Positions 8,844-19,600 of a stretch of 64,000 nt of DNA are shown here, in pieces. Positions within the stretch are counted from its first letter, which is position 1. Each line of letters starts with the position of its first letter. Where the stretch lies: the NCBI RefSeq assembly GCF_900115265.1, contig NZ_FOVU01000001.1, positions 1,027,001-1,091,000 of the forward strand, read 5' to 3'. The translations under genes were made by a program, and so were the position numbers. Below the pieces are notes generated by a model. It worked only from the letters and a program-made list of their open reading frames with translations, ran no database searches and was not told the DNA's origin. Source of the stretch: Bradyrhizobium sp. Ghvi. GTDB lineage: Bacteria > Pseudomonadota > Alphaproteobacteria > Rhizobiales > Xanthobacteraceae.

Positions 8844-10160
8844 ATGGCTCTTCGACATTTTGGGGCAGCTGCCGCATTTGCGGTCGCGGTCGGCATGACG
8901 GCTTCGCCGGCGCTGGCCGTCACTGAAATCCAGTGGTGGCACGCGATGACCGGCGCGAACAACGATGTCATCGTCAAGCTCGCCAACGACTTCAATGCAT
9001 CGCAGAGCGACTATAAGGTCATCCCGACTTACAAGGGCAGCTATCCCGACACCATGAACGCCGGCATCGCGGCGTTCCGCGCTGGCAACGCCCCGCACAT
9101 CATGCAGGTATTCGAAGTCGGCACCGCGACGATGATGGCCGCCACCGGCGCCGTGAAGCCGGTCTACAAGCTGATGCAGGAAGCCGGCGAGACGTTCGAT
9201 CCGAAGGCCTATCTGCCGGCGATCACCGGCTACTACTCGACCTCTAAGGGCGAGATGCTGTCGTTCCCCTTCAACTCGTCGTCGACCGTCATGTGGGTCA
9301 ATCTCGACGAGCTGAAGAAGGTAGGCGCCGAGATCCCGAAGACCTGGCCTGAAGTGTTCGAGGTCGCCAAGAAACTCCACGACAACGGACACCCCACCTG
9401 CGGCTTCTCGAACTCCTGGGTCACCTGGGTCAATCTCGAGCAGCTCTCCGCCTGGCACAACGTGCCGCTCTCGACCAAGGCTAACGGCCTCGATGGCTTC
9501 GACACGGTGCTCGAGTTCAACGGACCGGTGCAGGTCAAGCATCTCGAGAAGCTGGTCGAGCTCCAGAAGGACAAGACCTACGACTATGCCGGCCGCACCA
9601 GCCAGGGCGAAGGCCGTTTCACCTCCGGCGAATGCGCAATCTATCTGACCTCGTCGTCCTTCTTCGGCAACGTCAAGGCACAGGCCAAGTTCAACTTCAC
9701 CGCCGCGCCGATGCCGTACTATCCTGATGTCAAGGGCGCGCCGCAGAACTCGATCATCGGCGGCGCCTCGCTCTGGGTCATGGGCGGCAAGAAGCCCGAC
9801 GAATACAAGGGCGTTGCGAAATTCCTGACCTTCCTGTCGGACACCGATCGTCAGGTCTACATTCACAAGGCGTCAGGCTATCTGCCGATCACCAAGGCGG
9901 CATATGAGAAGGCCAAGGCCGAGGGCTTCTACAAGGACCAGCCCTATCTCGAAACGCCGCTGCTCGAGCTGACCAACAAGGAGCCGACCGAGAATTCGCG
10001 CGGTCTGCGCCTCGGCAACATGGTGCAACTGCGTGACGTCTGGGCGGAAGAGATCGAGCAGGCCCTCGCCGGCAAGAAGACAGCCAAGCAGGCGCTCGAC
10101 GCCTCGGTCGAGCGCGGCAACGTCATGCTGCGTCAGTTCGAAAAGACTGCCGTAAAATAA
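8844..10160 (+). CDS. ugpB: sn-Glycerol-3-phosphate ABC transporter, periplasmic binding protein
   Basis: Captures glycerol-3-phosphate and glycerophosphodiesters in the periplasm for UgpAEC. 438 residues with a Sec signal peptide of about 25 residues ending [22 protein letters not shown] and the [13 protein letters not shown] region are typical of UgpB. GGAGGA precedes the ATG. First gene of the four-gene ugpBAEC operon, behind the Pho-box-like site. Confidence 0.95.
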   Translation: MALRHFGAAAAFAVAVGMTASPALAVTEIQWWHAMTGANNDVIVKLANDFNASQSDYKVIPTYKGSYPDTMNAGIAAFRAGNAPHIMQVFEVGTATMMAATGAVKPVYKLMQEAGETFDPKAYLPAITGYYSTSKGEMLSFPFNSSSTVMWVNLDELKKVGAEIPKTWPEVFEVAKKLHDNGHPTCGFSNSWVTWVNLEQLSAWHNVPLSTKANGLDGFDTVLEFNGPVQVKHLEKLVELQKDKTYDYAGRTSQGEGRFTSGECAIYLTSSSFFGNVKAQAKFNFTAAPMPYYPDVKGAPQNSIIGGASLWVMGGKKPDEYKGVAKFLTFLSDTDRQVYIHKASGYLPITKAAYEKAKAEGFYKDQPYLETPLLELTNKEPTENSRGLRLGNMVQLRDVWAEEIEQALAGKKTAKQALDASVERGNVMLRQFEKTAVK

Positions 10161-10212
10161 GGCGACGGTACCGGCAGGCCGCATCACCAGCGGCCTGCCG
10201 GCGCGACCCATC

Positions 10213-11094
10213 ATGCAAAAGCAGGCCATTTTCCAATCAAAGCTGTTGCCGTACTTGCTAGTTGCTCCGCAGCTGGCAGTGGTTCTGATTTTCTTCTATT
10301 GGCCGGCCTTGCAGGCGGTGGTCCAGTCGTTCCTGCTGCAGGACGCGTTCGGTCTTTCGTCCAGCTTCGTCTGGTTCGACAACTACATCGAGCTGTTCAA
10401 GGACCCGGCTTACTTCGAGTCGATCATACGGACCTTCTTCTTCTCCTTTGCGATCGCGGTGTCGTCACTGTCGTTCGCGCTGCTGCTCGCGGTGATGGCG
10501 GACAAGCCGCTGCGCGGTGTGATGCTCTACCGCACGCTCCTGATCTGGCCTTATGCGGTGGCGCCGCCGGTCGTCGGCGTGCTCTGGATCTTCATGCTGC
10601 ATCCCTCGCTCGGCGTGATCTCGCGATACTTGCGCGCCGCCGGCATCGACTGGAATCCGCTGCTCGACGGCAACCAGGCTGCGACGCTGATCATTCTCGC
10701 GGCGGCCTGGAAGCAGATCTCCTATAATTTCCTGTTCTTCCTCGCCGGCCTGCAGGCCATCCCGAAGAGCGTGTTCGAGGCCGCCGCGATCGACGGCGCG
10801 CGCCCGATGCGGCGGTTCTGGACCGTGACGTTCCCGCTGCTGTCGCCGACAATCTTCTTCCTCCTGGTCGTCAACATCGTCTACGCCTTCTTCGACACGT
10901 TCGGCATCATCGACACCATGACGCGCGGCGGTCCCGGCACGTCGACGGTGACGCTGGTCTACAAGGTCTATTCCGACGGCCTGCTCGGCGGCAATCTCGG
11001 CAGCTCGGCGGCGCAGTCGGTGATCCTGATGATCCTCGTCATCGTGCTCACGGGAATCCAGTTCCGCTTCGTCGAACGCAAGGTGACCTACTGA
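10213..11094 (+). CDS. ugpA: sn-Glycerol-3-phosphate ABC transporter, permease UgpA
   Basis: Inner-membrane channel subunit. 293 residues with six predicted membrane segments. The cytoplasmic EAA loop reads [20 protein letters not shown], the contact site for the ATPase. The stop codon overlaps the ugpE start by one base (TGATG), indicating coupled translation. Confidence 0.95.
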   Translation: MQKQAIFQSKLLPYLLVAPQLAVVLIFFYWPALQAVVQSFLLQDAFGLSSSFVWFDNYIELFKDPAYFESIIRTFFFSFAIAVSSLSFALLLAVMADKPLRGVMLYRTLLIWPYAVAPPVVGVLWIFMLHPSLGVISRYLRAAGIDWNPLLDGNQAATLIILAAAWKQISYNFLFFLAGLQAIPKSVFEAAAIDGARPMRRFWTVTFPLLSPTIFFLLVVNIVYAFFDTFGIIDTMTRGGPGTSTVTLVYKVYSDGLLGGNLGSSAAQSVILMILVIVLTGIQFRFVERKVTY

Positions 11095-11942
11095 TGGTCG
11101 AGCAAGAGGGCATACGGCGCTACGTCGCTCATATCATCCTCTGGATCGGGATCGCGATCGTCGCCTTCCCGGTCTACATCGCCATCGTCGCCTCGACCCA
11201 GGACAACGCGCTGATCGCCAACGGCCAGATGTCGCTGCTGCCCGGCGGGCACTTCTTCGAAGTCTACTACCAGACCATCTTCGTCGGCACGAGCGGCTCG
11301 ACCCGCGAGCCCGTGGCCAACATGATGCTCAACTCGCTGATCATGGCGCTCTTGATCGCGGTCGGCAAGATCGCGATCTCGATCATCTCGGCCTATGCGA
11401 TCGTGTATTTCCGCTTTCCGCTGCGGATGCCGATCTTCTGGCTCATCTTCATCACCTTGATGCTGCCGGTCGAGGTGCGTATCTATCCGACCTACAAGAT
11501 CGTCGCCGATCTGAACATGCTCGACAGCTATGCGGGCCTCGCGCTGCCGCTGATCGCCTCGGCCACGGCGACGCTGCTGTTCCGTCAGTTCTTCATGACG
11601 GTGCCGGACGAATTGCTCGAGGCCTCGCGCATCGACGGCGCCGGCCCCTTGCGCTTCTTCTGGGACACGCTGCTGCCGCTGTCGCGCACCAACATGGCGG
11701 CGCTGTTCGTGATCCTGTTCATCCTCGGCTGGAATCAATATCTCTGGCCGCTGCTCATCACCACCCGCGACGACATGCAGACCATCCAGGTCGGCATCCG
11801 CAAGATGATCACCACCACCGACGCGCTGACCGAATGGCCGATCGTGATGGCGACCGCCGTGCTGGCGATGCTGCCGCCGGTGTTCGTCGTCGTCGCCATG
11901 CAGAAATTGTTCGTGCGCGGCCTGGTCGAGACGGAAAAGTGA
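11094..11942 (+). CDS. ugpE: sn-Glycerol-3-phosphate ABC transporter, permease UgpE
   Basis: Second channel subunit, forming a heterodimer with UgpA. 282 residues, six predicted membrane segments, EAA loop LEASRIDGAGPLRFFWDTLLP, C-terminus LFVRGLVETEK. Starts inside the ugpA stop and ends 6 bases before ugpC. Confidence 0.95.
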   Translation: MVEQEGIRRYVAHIILWIGIAIVAFPVYIAIVASTQDNALIANGQMSLLPGGHFFEVYYQTIFVGTSGSTREPVANMMLNSLIMALLIAVGKIAISIISAYAIVYFRFPLRMPIFWLIFITLMLPVEVRIYPTYKIVADLNMLDSYAGLALPLIASATATLLFRQFFMTVPDELLEASRIDGAGPLRFFWDTLLPLSRTNMAALFVILFILGWNQYLWPLLITTRDDMQTIQVGIRKMITTTDALTEWPIVMATAVLAMLPPVFVVVAMQKLFVRGLVETEK

Positions 11943-11948
11943 GTTTTC

Positions 11949-13034
<1,086 letters not shown>

Positions 13035-13173
13035 GCAGGCGCCCGACCAAAGACGCGAAAACAACCCCATGCACAGTAGAGGGGGATCTGTTTTCGTTGA
13101 AATAAATCGTCCAGCACATTCGTGATGGTCGGGCGGCCGCGGAAGCAGTGAATCCAGAGCCCGGTGCTAGGTG

Positions 13174-13204
13174 CTTGAACCCGCACGGGAACATGCCCAT
13201 ATTG
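13174..13204 (+). promoter_or_regulatory. Candidate heat-shock (RpoH) promoter for the hsp20 gene
   Basis: CTTGAA (13174-13179) and CCCATATTG (13196-13204), with CTTG separated from CCCAT by 18 bases, fit the alphaproteobacterial sigma-32 pattern. The site is 68 bases upstream of the small heat-shock gene. It is assigned by eye and by the nature of the gene. Confidence 0.5.
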
Positions 13205-13271
13205 CTGACCAAGGGGTGCCTTTGTGGGGCCCCGACACACCAAAGTCGCTTCCGCGAGGACTTTGTAAACT

Positions 13272-13697
13272 ATGTCTCGTGTTCCCACGTTATCCAGTCC
13301 GTTCCTTCTGGGCTTTGACGAGATCGAGCGCGTGCTCGACCGCGTCGTCAAAGGCGCCGACGGCTACCCTCCCTACAATATCGAGAGGTGCGACCGATCG
13401 GACGGCCAGCCCGAGCGCTTGCGCATCACGCTGGCGGTCGCCGGATTCACCCGCGACCAACTCGATGTAACCATTGAGGAAAACCAGCTCGTGATCCGCG
13501 GGCGGCAGCAGGAGGATAAGTCCCGGCAATACATCCATCGCGGCATCGCCGCGCGCCACTTCCAGCGCACCTTCGTGCTGGCGGAGGGGATGCTGGTGCT
13601 GGGTGCGGATCTGAAGAACGGGTTGTTGTCGATCGACCTGGCCCGGCCTGAACCGGAGAGGATCGTTAAGACAATCGCTATCAATGAGCACGAATAA
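13272..13697 (+). CDS. Small heat-shock protein, Hsp20 family
   Basis: ATP-independent holding chaperone that binds unfolding proteins. 141 residues with an alpha-crystallin domain at about 35-125 (YNIERC, LAVAGFTRDQLDVTIE, GIAARHFQRTFVLAEGM, NGLLSIDL). The N-terminal LSSPFLLGFDEIERVLDR is typical of rhizobial class A Hsp20. The usual C-terminal IxI motif is represented by KTIAI. Followed after 51 bases by a DUF1150 gene, a pairing often seen in rhizobia. Confidence 0.92.
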   Translation: MSRVPTLSSPFLLGFDEIERVLDRVVKGADGYPPYNIERCDRSDGQPERLRITLAVAGFTRDQLDVTIEENQLVIRGRQQEDKSRQYIHRGIAARHFQRTFVLAEGMLVLGADLKNGLLSIDLARPEPERIVKTIAINEHE

Positions 13698-13748
13698 TGG
13701 AACGAGTAGCGGACTCGACCGCTTAGTTTCTGTGAAGGAGTCGAGACC

Positions 13749-14021
13749 ATGAGTGAAGGTCACGTTGCGTTCGAATACGAAGCCAAGGCCGTCTCGCCCG
13801 AGACGCTGGCGACCCTCGGCGAGGGCCATATTGCCTATGTGAAGCAGATCCGCTCCGAGGACGTACCGGACCTGTTCCCTGAAGCTCCGAAGATTGCGCC
13901 TGGCCTCAAGCTATACGCGCTTCACGCCGCTGACGGCACGCCGATCATGCTGACCGACAGCCGGGAAGCCGCAATCGCCAACGCCTGGAGCAACGAGCTG
14001 CAAGCCGTCAGCGTGCACTGA
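13749..14021 (+). CDS. DUF1150 family protein
   Basis: 90 residues, no signal peptide or membrane segment. EALATLGEGHIAYVKQIRSED-like core and LYALHAADGTPIMLTDSREAA match the DUF1150 family of alphaproteobacteria, whose function is unknown. GAAGGAG precedes the ATG. Its place behind hsp20 suggests a stress-linked role (inference). Confidence 0.88.
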   Translation: MSEGHVAFEYEAKAVSPETLATLGEGHIAYVKQIRSEDVPDLFPEAPKIAPGLKLYALHAADGTPIMLTDSREAAIANAWSNELQAVSVH

Positions 14022-14056
14022 CACGCGCGTTTAACGCGCGCAATTGACGAATTCGA

Positions 14057-14098
14057 ATACGCGGGCATGCCTTGATCGAGGTGGCCTGCGTATTTTTT
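14057..14098 (+). terminator. Rho-independent terminator after DUF1150
   Basis: A 10-bp stem ATACGCGGGC / GCCTGCGTAT (one G-U) is followed by six T. It ends the hsp20-DUF1150 unit just before the convergent acyl-CoA synthetase gene. Confidence 0.8.
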
Positions 14099-14112
14099 GC
14101 GCCAGACGCTAG

Positions 14113-15648
14113 CTAGCCCGAACGATCTGCCAGCCGCGCGCGGATGTCCGGCTTCAGCACCTTGCCGACCTTGGAACGCGGAAGGTCGTCCCAGATCTCG
14201 ATCTGCTTAGGTGTCTTGACGCTGCCGATCTGCTGCTTGACGAAAGCGGCCAATGCAGCCGCATCGATGCCTTGGCCGGCGCGCGGCTGCACCACCGCAA
14301 CGAGCCGTTCACCCCATTTGTCGTCGGGCAGGCCGATGACGGCGCAATCCTGCACCGAGCCATGCGCGCGCAGTGCGTTCTCGACCTCGATCGAATAGAC
14401 GTTGAACCCGCCGGTGATGATCATGTCCTTGGCGCGGTCGACGATGTAGAGATACCCGTCCCCGTCGATGTAGCCGACGTCGCCGGTGTGATGCCATCCA
14501 TGCGCGGATGCCTCCGCCGTGGCCTCGGGATTTTTGTAGTATCCCTCCATCACGAGCGACCCGCGCACCACGATCTCGCCGCGCTCGCCTGATGGCAGCA
14601 AATTTCCATCCGCGTCCATGATGCCGGCCTGCACCAGCGGGCTGATACGCCCCGCCGACGAGAGCCGCTGCATCGCGATCGTGCCGTCGGCATTGTAGTG
14701 CTCGTCAGGCGCCATCATCGAAATCATCATCGGCGCCTCGGTCTGGCCGAACAACTGCGCCATCGGGCCGATCCGTCGCAGCGCTTCAGCAAGCCGCGTG
14801 GCCGAGATCGGGGCCGCGCCATACCAGAAGCATTGCAGCGAGTCGAGCTTCGCGCTGTCGAGCCTGGGATGATCGAGCAGCATGTAGATCACGGTTGGCG
14901 GCAGGAAGGTATGCGTGACGCCAAAGCGCTCGATCAGATCGAGGAATTCACCGATGTCGGGGTGATGCATGATCACGATGCGGCCGCCGAGCGTCATGAT
15001 CGGAAAGCACAGCACGCCGGCGGCATGCGTCAGCGGCGCCAATGCGAGGTAGACCGGGCGCCCCTTGAACGGATACCCCATCAGCGTCAGGGCGGACATG
15101 GTCTCGATATTCCGGCCCGACAGCATGACGCCCTTCGGCTTTCCGGTGGTGCCGCCGGTGCCCGGAATCATCGCGAGGTCGTCGACCGGCGCACGCTGGT
15201 AGGGATCGTCGGCGAGACCGTCGAGCCAGCTGTCGAATGACGGCGCAAACGGCAGCTCGGCATCGATGCAGACCAGCACGCGCAGCTTCGGCAGGTCGGA
15301 CCGGACCGCCGCCACCATCGGCGCGAAGCTCGAATGAAACAGCAGCGCGGAACAATCAAACTGGTCGAGGATGAATTTGTTTTCGGCCGCCTCGTTGCGG
15401 GGGTTGATCGGACACCAGACCGCGCCTGCGCGGGAAATGCCGAACACGCAAGCGAAAGCGAGCGGATCGTTTCCGGAGAGGATTGCGATCTTTTGGCCCG
15501 CAGCAATGCCCGACCGGTCGAGCCCGCGCGCGACCCGGTAGCTCAATCGCTGCACGTCGCGATAGCTGAGGTTGCGTCCCTCCATGGTGAGGCACGGCGC
15601 GTCAGCGCCGAGGGAAGCACCTTTGTCGAGATAGTCGATGAAGCGCAT
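14113..15648 (-). CDS. AMP-forming acyl-CoA synthetase (ANL superfamily)
   Basis: Activates a carboxylic acid to its CoA thioester through an acyl-adenylate. 511 residues. The nucleotide loop reads GTGGTTGKPKGVM (about 171-183); YGAAPIS, FGQTEAP, HTGDVGYID and the C-terminal PRSKVGKVLK with the catalytic Lys are all present. The substrate is not readable, but the size suits a medium-chain or aryl acid. Third gene of the TetR-controlled operon with the SDR and the saccharopine-dehydrogenase-like protein. Confidence 0.92.
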   Translation of the reverse strand: MRFIDYLDKGASLGADAPCLTMEGRNLSYRDVQRLSYRVARGLDRSGIAAGQKIAILSGNDPLAFACVFGISRAGAVWCPINPRNEAAENKFILDQFDCSALLFHSSFAPMVAAVRSDLPKLRVLVCIDAELPFAPSFDSWLDGLADDPYQRAPVDDLAMIPGTGGTTGKPKGVMLSGRNIETMSALTLMGYPFKGRPVYLALAPLTHAAGVLCFPIMTLGGRIVIMHHPDIGEFLDLIERFGVTHTFLPPTVIYMLLDHPRLDSAKLDSLQCFWYGAAPISATRLAEALRRIGPMAQLFGQTEAPMMISMMAPDEHYNADGTIAMQRLSSAGRISPLVQAGIMDADGNLLPSGERGEIVVRGSLVMEGYYKNPEATAEASAHGWHHTGDVGYIDGDGYLYIVDRAKDMIITGGFNVYSIEVENALRAHGSVQDCAVIGLPDDKWGERLVAVVQPRAGQGIDAAALAAFVKQQIGSVKTPKQIEIWDDLPRSKVGKVLKPDIRARLADRSG

Positions 15649-15748
15649 GGTCGCTCCTGAAGCATGAAGAGGTCAGGTTAGAGCCGCGCCGCGACGAAGG
15701 TCCACCTCTCCCTTGGGAGAGGTGAAGACCGATCGCCGCCACGTCTGC

Positions 15749-16879
15749 CTATTCGTTTACGGTGAGGATCGGCTTGCTGACCAGCCCGAAGCTGCGGAGC
15801 TGGCCGAGCAGCTCGTGATGGCCGAACGCCTGGCAGCCGGAGGCGAAGCCCACGCGCTTGGGCGCCTGCTGCAGCAGATGCGCGGCAGCATAGGCCTGCA
15901 ACATCCCGGTCTGCTTGTAGTTGCTGTTGCCGTTGATGACACAGTGTGCGCGCCCCAGCGGACCGGAGGCATACACCGAATCCAGCGACTTGTTGACGCG
16001 CGGATTCTCGCGCGGCGGCATGGTATTCATGACGCCCGCGGCGGTCTGCGCCAATGCGGCGTAGCGGTGGTCGGGGTTCATGTCCTTGGTCGCCTCCAGC
16101 GCGGCGGCGACGATCTGCGGCACGCCCAGCATCAGTGCGCGGTTGAACACGCCGCCCAGCACTTTCACGTTGGCCACGCGCGGATCGCGCTTGAACCACA
16201 CCGGGTGCGAGGTGCCGCCCCACGGCAGCGCCAGCGCCAGCTCATGTTGTCCCGGGATGGCGAGATTGGTGAGGCCGGCATCCACCTGGTGCTCGACATA
16301 CTTGTTCTGCTCGAGGTAGTAGGCCTTGGCCATCGCGGCGTTGACCAGGATGGTCTGCGTCGAGGCGATGGTGGGGCTGCCGCCCCAGAACACGGCGATA
16401 TCGAGCGTATCGAGGCCGGGCGTCTCAAGGCACAGCTGCGCGGCGATCTCGCCGGTGGTGTACATCTGCGCGATGCCGGGCGCCAGCAGCAGGCCGGCAT
16501 TGGCGAACTTCGTGCCCCACTCCTGCTCGAGCGTGATCAGCCAGTCCTGCTCGCCTGTCGTGTCGGTGTAATGGCATCGGGACGCCCAACAGGCCTGCAC
16601 CACCTCGCCGCCGAACTTGGCGAAGGGGCCTACCGTGTTGAGCACCACCGAGGCACCGTTGAACAACTCCGTCAATGCGCTCACGGTGTGTGGCACTTCC
16701 ACCACCTCGTAGTCGGCGGTCTCGATACCGGCCACGTTCGCTTTCATCGCGGCATTGAGCTTCTCGGCGCTGCGGCCGGCGGCGATGAAGGGAATGTTGT
16801 ACTCGCGTAAGTATTCGCAGACGAGACGGCCGGTGTAGCCGGAAGCACCATAGACGATGACGGGCTTCTTCGCGCTCAT
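15749..16879 (-). CDS. Saccharopine-dehydrogenase-like NAD(P)-binding protein
   Basis: 376 residues from ATG at 16879, preceded by GGAGGA. The N-terminal Rossmann motif is VIVYGASGYTGRLVCEYL (about 7-24), followed by GRSAEKL and the region VLNTVGPFAKFGG of the saccharopine dehydrogenase-like (trans-enoyl reductase) superfamily. It resembles proteins annotated DUF5938 in rhizobia (recollection, not searched). True lysine-pathway function is unlikely given its position between an SDR and an acyl-CoA synthetase; a role in breakdown of a carboxylic acid or ketone is inferred. Confidence 0.8.
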   Translation of the reverse strand: MSAKKPVIVYGASGYTGRLVCEYLREYNIPFIAAGRSAEKLNAAMKANVAGIETADYEVVEVPHTVSALTELFNGASVVLNTVGPFAKFGGEVVQACWASRCHYTDTTGEQDWLITLEQEWGTKFANAGLLLAPGIAQMYTTGEIAAQLCLETPGLDTLDIAVFWGGSPTIASTQTILVNAAMAKAYYLEQNKYVEHQVDAGLTNLAIPGQHELALALPWGGTSHPVWFKRDPRVANVKVLGGVFNRALMLGVPQIVAAALEATKDMNPDHRYAALAQTAAGVMNTMPPRENPRVNKSLDSVYASGPLGRAHCVINGNSNYKQTGMLQAYAAAHLLQQAPKRVGFASGCQAFGHHELLGQLRSFGLVSKPILTVNE

Positions 16880-16914
16880 TGTGTTCCTCCAGAATTTTCG
16901 TTGTGACGATCTAT

Positions 16915-17718
16915 CTACATGCCCATGCCGCCATCGACCGGCAGGCCGATGCCGGTGATGAAGCGCGCCTCGTTCGAGCACAGGAACACCGCGGCGTCGG
17001 CGATGTCGCCGACCTCCGCGAGCTTGCCGAGAGGCGTCTGCTCCACCACTGAGCCGACCGCGGCGTTGACGTCCGGCGCGAGGCCGATCTTCACGATGTC
17101 ATTGGCGAGCTGCATGCCCATGTCGGTCGGGATCAGGCCCGGATAGATGCAGTTGACGCGCACGCCATAGCCGAGCTTGCCGGCTTCCATGGCCGCGACC
17201 CGCGTCATGCGATCGACCGCGGATTTGGTGCCGGAGTAGACCGCGATGCTCGGGAAGGCGATCGTCGCCGCGACGGAAGCGATGTTGACGACCGCACCGC
17301 CCTTGCCCGCCGGTCCGCCCGGGCGCATCGCGCGGAAGGCGTGCTTCATGCCGAGCACGGTACCGACGATGTTGACATCGCACATCCGACGCGCATCCTC
17401 GGCTCTGATCTCGCTGACCAGCGACGTAATCTCGATGCCGGCATTGTTGATAAGGATATCGTAGCCGCCGAGGGTGGCGACGGTCTTGGCCACCGCCCGC
17501 TCCCATTGCGCGTCGTCGGTGACGTCGAGCTGGACGAAACCGGTCGCGACATCGTCCTTCGCGATTGCGTCCGCGGTGGCGCGGCCGGCCTCCTCCAGGA
17601 TGTCAGCGATCATGATCGAGGCGCCGGCGCGCGCCAATGCCTGCGCGATCGCCGCGCCGATCCCTCGGGCACCGCCGGTGACCAGGGCTTTCCTGCCTGC
17701 AAGGCTCTTCCCACTCAT
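16915..17718 (-). CDS. Short-chain dehydrogenase/reductase
   Basis: NAD(P)-dependent oxidoreductase of 267 residues. The start at 17718 has GGAGGAG 6 bases upstream; the frame runs on upstream without signals. Cofactor motif TGGARGIG at 14-21, NNAG, catalytic Ser in NIASVAA and YSGTK as the YxxxK pair. C-terminal ITGIGLPVDGGMGM is classical. First gene of a three-gene minus-strand operon, 35 bases before the next gene, divergent from the TetR gene. Confidence 0.93.
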   Translation of the reverse strand: MSGKSLAGRKALVTGGARGIGAAIAQALARAGASIMIADILEEAGRATADAIAKDDVATGFVQLDVTDDAQWERAVAKTVATLGGYDILINNAGIEITSLVSEIRAEDARRMCDVNIVGTVLGMKHAFRAMRPGGPAGKGGAVVNIASVAATIAFPSIAVYSGTKSAVDRMTRVAAMEAGKLGYGVRVNCIYPGLIPTDMGMQLANDIVKIGLAPDVNAAVGSVVEQTPLGKLAEVGDIADAAVFLCSNEARFITGIGLPVDGGMGM

Positions 17719-17879
17719 GACGCACTCCTCCGTTGCTGGTGATTGATTCGTGCTGCGCCAACAGGCGCGCGCCAGATCGATGGGCGCGGAGCTTTGGGCC
17801 GCACCCAGCGAAGCGTTCCTCCATGATCGAGCGTCTTGACGACTGTCCAAATTGTTGGTGCGAAACCTCCGCCAGAAAC

Positions 17880-17916
17880 TTGACACTTGTCAAGAACGAA
17901 TTTGACAGTTGTCAAA
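17880..17916. promoter_or_regulatory. Two perfect palindromic operators for the TetR regulator
   Basis: TTGACACTTGTCAA (17880-17893) and TTTGACAGTTGTCAAA (17901-17916) are perfect dyads sharing TTGACA-N2-TGTCAA, with centres 22 bases apart. They lie between the divergent SDR and TetR genes, the usual place for TetR operators. Confidence 0.82.
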
Positions 17917-17998
17917 GAAAGTGGTTCTGAGAGCTGGAGCTATCAGGCGGTCGGCGCGGTATAAGTCCTTGAAAGAACGGGACTGAGGAAGGAACGAG

Positions 17999-18637
17999 AT
18001 GGCGCGGCAGGTGACGGGAGCGGCCCGGCGTGTGACGGAAGCGGCCGAGGTGCTGCGCGACGAGAAGTTCAACGCCCGGCGCATCGAGCTTGCCGAAGCC
18101 GCGCTCGAAACGCTTGGAGATCTCGGCTTCGCACGCACCAGCCTGCGCGAGATCGCGCAGAACTCCGCGTTCACGCACGGCGTGTTCCACTATTACTTCA
18201 GCGACAAGCTCGACCTGATCTGCTGCTGCGTCCGCCACTACAAGGCGAAGTGCGTGACGCGCTATGACGAGGTCGTCGCGACGGCAACGAGCCGCGACGA
18301 ATTGACGGAGGGCTTCCTCGCCAAGCTTGCGGCCACGCTGCAGAACGAGGCCCGCATGCACCGGCTTTGGTACGATTTGCGCGCGCAGGCGATGTTCGAG
18401 ACGGCGTTTCGCAAGGATGTGCTGGAGATCGACAAGAGCCTGGAGGCCATGATCTGGCGCATCGCCTCGCGCTATGCCGAGCTCGGCGGCAAGCGACCGG
18501 TGTCGTCGCCGGCCGCGCTCTATGCCCTGTTCGACGGCCTGTTCCAGAGTGCGCTGCTCAGGCACCTCGCGGATGACAAGACGGCGATTCCCGAACTGCT
18601 CGACGAAGTCAGGCGCCTGTTGCCGACAGTCTGTTGA
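17999..18637 (+). CDS. TetR/AcrR family transcriptional regulator
   Basis: Ligand-controlled repressor, 212 residues. The N-terminal helix-turn-helix covers about 28-75, with ALETLGDLGFARTSLREIAQNSAF and HGVFHYYFSDKLDLI. The C-terminal ligand domain is not assignable. Divergent from the SDR-saccharopine-like-ligase operon with two perfect dyads between them, so it very likely controls that operon and itself. The ligand is probably the pathway substrate or its CoA ester (inference). Confidence 0.9.
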   Translation: MARQVTGAARRVTEAAEVLRDEKFNARRIELAEAALETLGDLGFARTSLREIAQNSAFTHGVFHYYFSDKLDLICCCVRHYKAKCVTRYDEVVATATSRDELTEGFLAKLAATLQNEARMHRLWYDLRAQAMFETAFRKDVLEIDKSLEAMIWRIASRYAELGGKRPVSSPAALYALFDGLFQSALLRHLADDKTAIPELLDEVRRLLPTVC

Positions 18638-18790
18638 GGCAGGCGACTCTCGGGTCCCGGACGCGCTGCAGCGTGCAACGCTGCTGCGCAGAGCCGGGAA
18701 CCAAGTGCAACATGCATAACGTGGAGACGTGGGCTCCGGCCCTGCAGCCCACCGTTAAAGAAACGCTGCGTCCGGGGCACGAACGCGAGA

Positions 18791-18910
18791 ACGCGCTCGT
18801 TCGAAACCGTTCAGCGCACGCTTGGCGTCGGACATCATCATGTAGAGCAGGCCGCGATTGGCCAGGGTATCCTGGTTCTTCGGATCGATTCGAAGCGCCT
18901 CGTTGTAGTC
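18791..18910 (-). pseudogene. Remnant of a tetratricopeptide-repeat protein
   Basis: The 417 bases between the TetR and GNAT genes hold no intact gene. On the minus strand one TPR-like unit is readable: DYNEALRIDPKNQDTLANRG followed by LLYMMMSDAKRALNGFERA. It is in an open frame of about 80 codons (18755-18994) without a start signal, and no neighbouring repeat is readable. Most likely a decayed fragment. Confidence 0.45.
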
Positions 18911-19054
18911 GGGCGAGCGCACGATCGTGCTCTCCCAATTCGTGATAGGCAGCGGCGGATCGAGCAGAACCGTCTGGAACGAGTATACTTTCACACGGAG
19001 GCGTGGCCGTTTCGATTTGCGCTACGGCTGCTACACAGCTACGGCTGCTACACG

Positions 19055-19567
19055 ATGGTTATGAATCAGCACATGCCTATCGCGATTGCGACGTCCGAGC
19101 TGTCATCTGGCGCGACGCTGGGGGATGCAATGCTGGCGCTCAACAACAGCCACGCAGAGGAGCTGTCATGGCTCGAACGCGAGCGGCTGAATGATCTCGT
19201 TGCACAAGCCTTCTATGCGCGCAGGATCGGCCATCTCGATGCCTTCATGATCGCGCTGGATCAGGACGGACACTACGACAGCCCGAACTTCCAGTGGTTT
19301 CGATCCCGCTACGCGCGCTTTGTCTATGTCGACCGGATCGTGGTCTCCGCGTCCGCACGAGGCAAGGGATGCGCGCGCCGGCTTTATATCGACTTGTTCG
19401 ACCGCGCCGCCAGGGCCGGACACCATCAGATCGTCTGCGAAGTTAATCGCGAGCCGCCGAATCCGGCGTCGGATGCCTTTCACGCCGCGTTGGGATTTAC
19501 CGAGGTCGGCAGCGCGAGCATTCACAATGGCAGCAAGACGGTGCGCTATCTCTCACGCACGCTCTAG
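19055..19567 (+). CDS. GNAT family N-acetyltransferase
   Basis: 170 residues. The acetyl-CoA-binding motif A reads VDRIVVSASARGKGCARRLYIDL (about 91-113), with RGKGCA as the Q/RxxGxA signature, and the C-terminal strand-helix DAFHAALGFTEVG is the usual motif B. The substrate is unknown. No good ribosome-binding site is visible; 19055 or 19061 could be the start. It stands alone, convergent with ptsN. Confidence 0.85.
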   Translation: MVMNQHMPIAIATSELSSGATLGDAMLALNNSHAEELSWLERERLNDLVAQAFYARRIGHLDAFMIALDQDGHYDSPNFQWFRSRYARFVYVDRIVVSASARGKGCARRLYIDLFDRAARAGHHQIVCEVNREPPNPASDAFHAALGFTEVGSASIHNGSKTVRYLSRTL

Positions 19568-19600
19568 TCTAGGCACGCAACGGAAGCGGATGAGAAGGCC

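Noticed and set aside
13035..13271. ROSE-type RNA thermometer upstream of hsp20
   Set aside because: No conserved stem masking the start site could be drawn; only the RpoH-like promoter is supported.
18609..18938. 109-codon minus-strand frame after the TetR gene
   Set aside because: No family, no start signal; it overlaps the TPR remnant in another frame and the end of the TetR gene.
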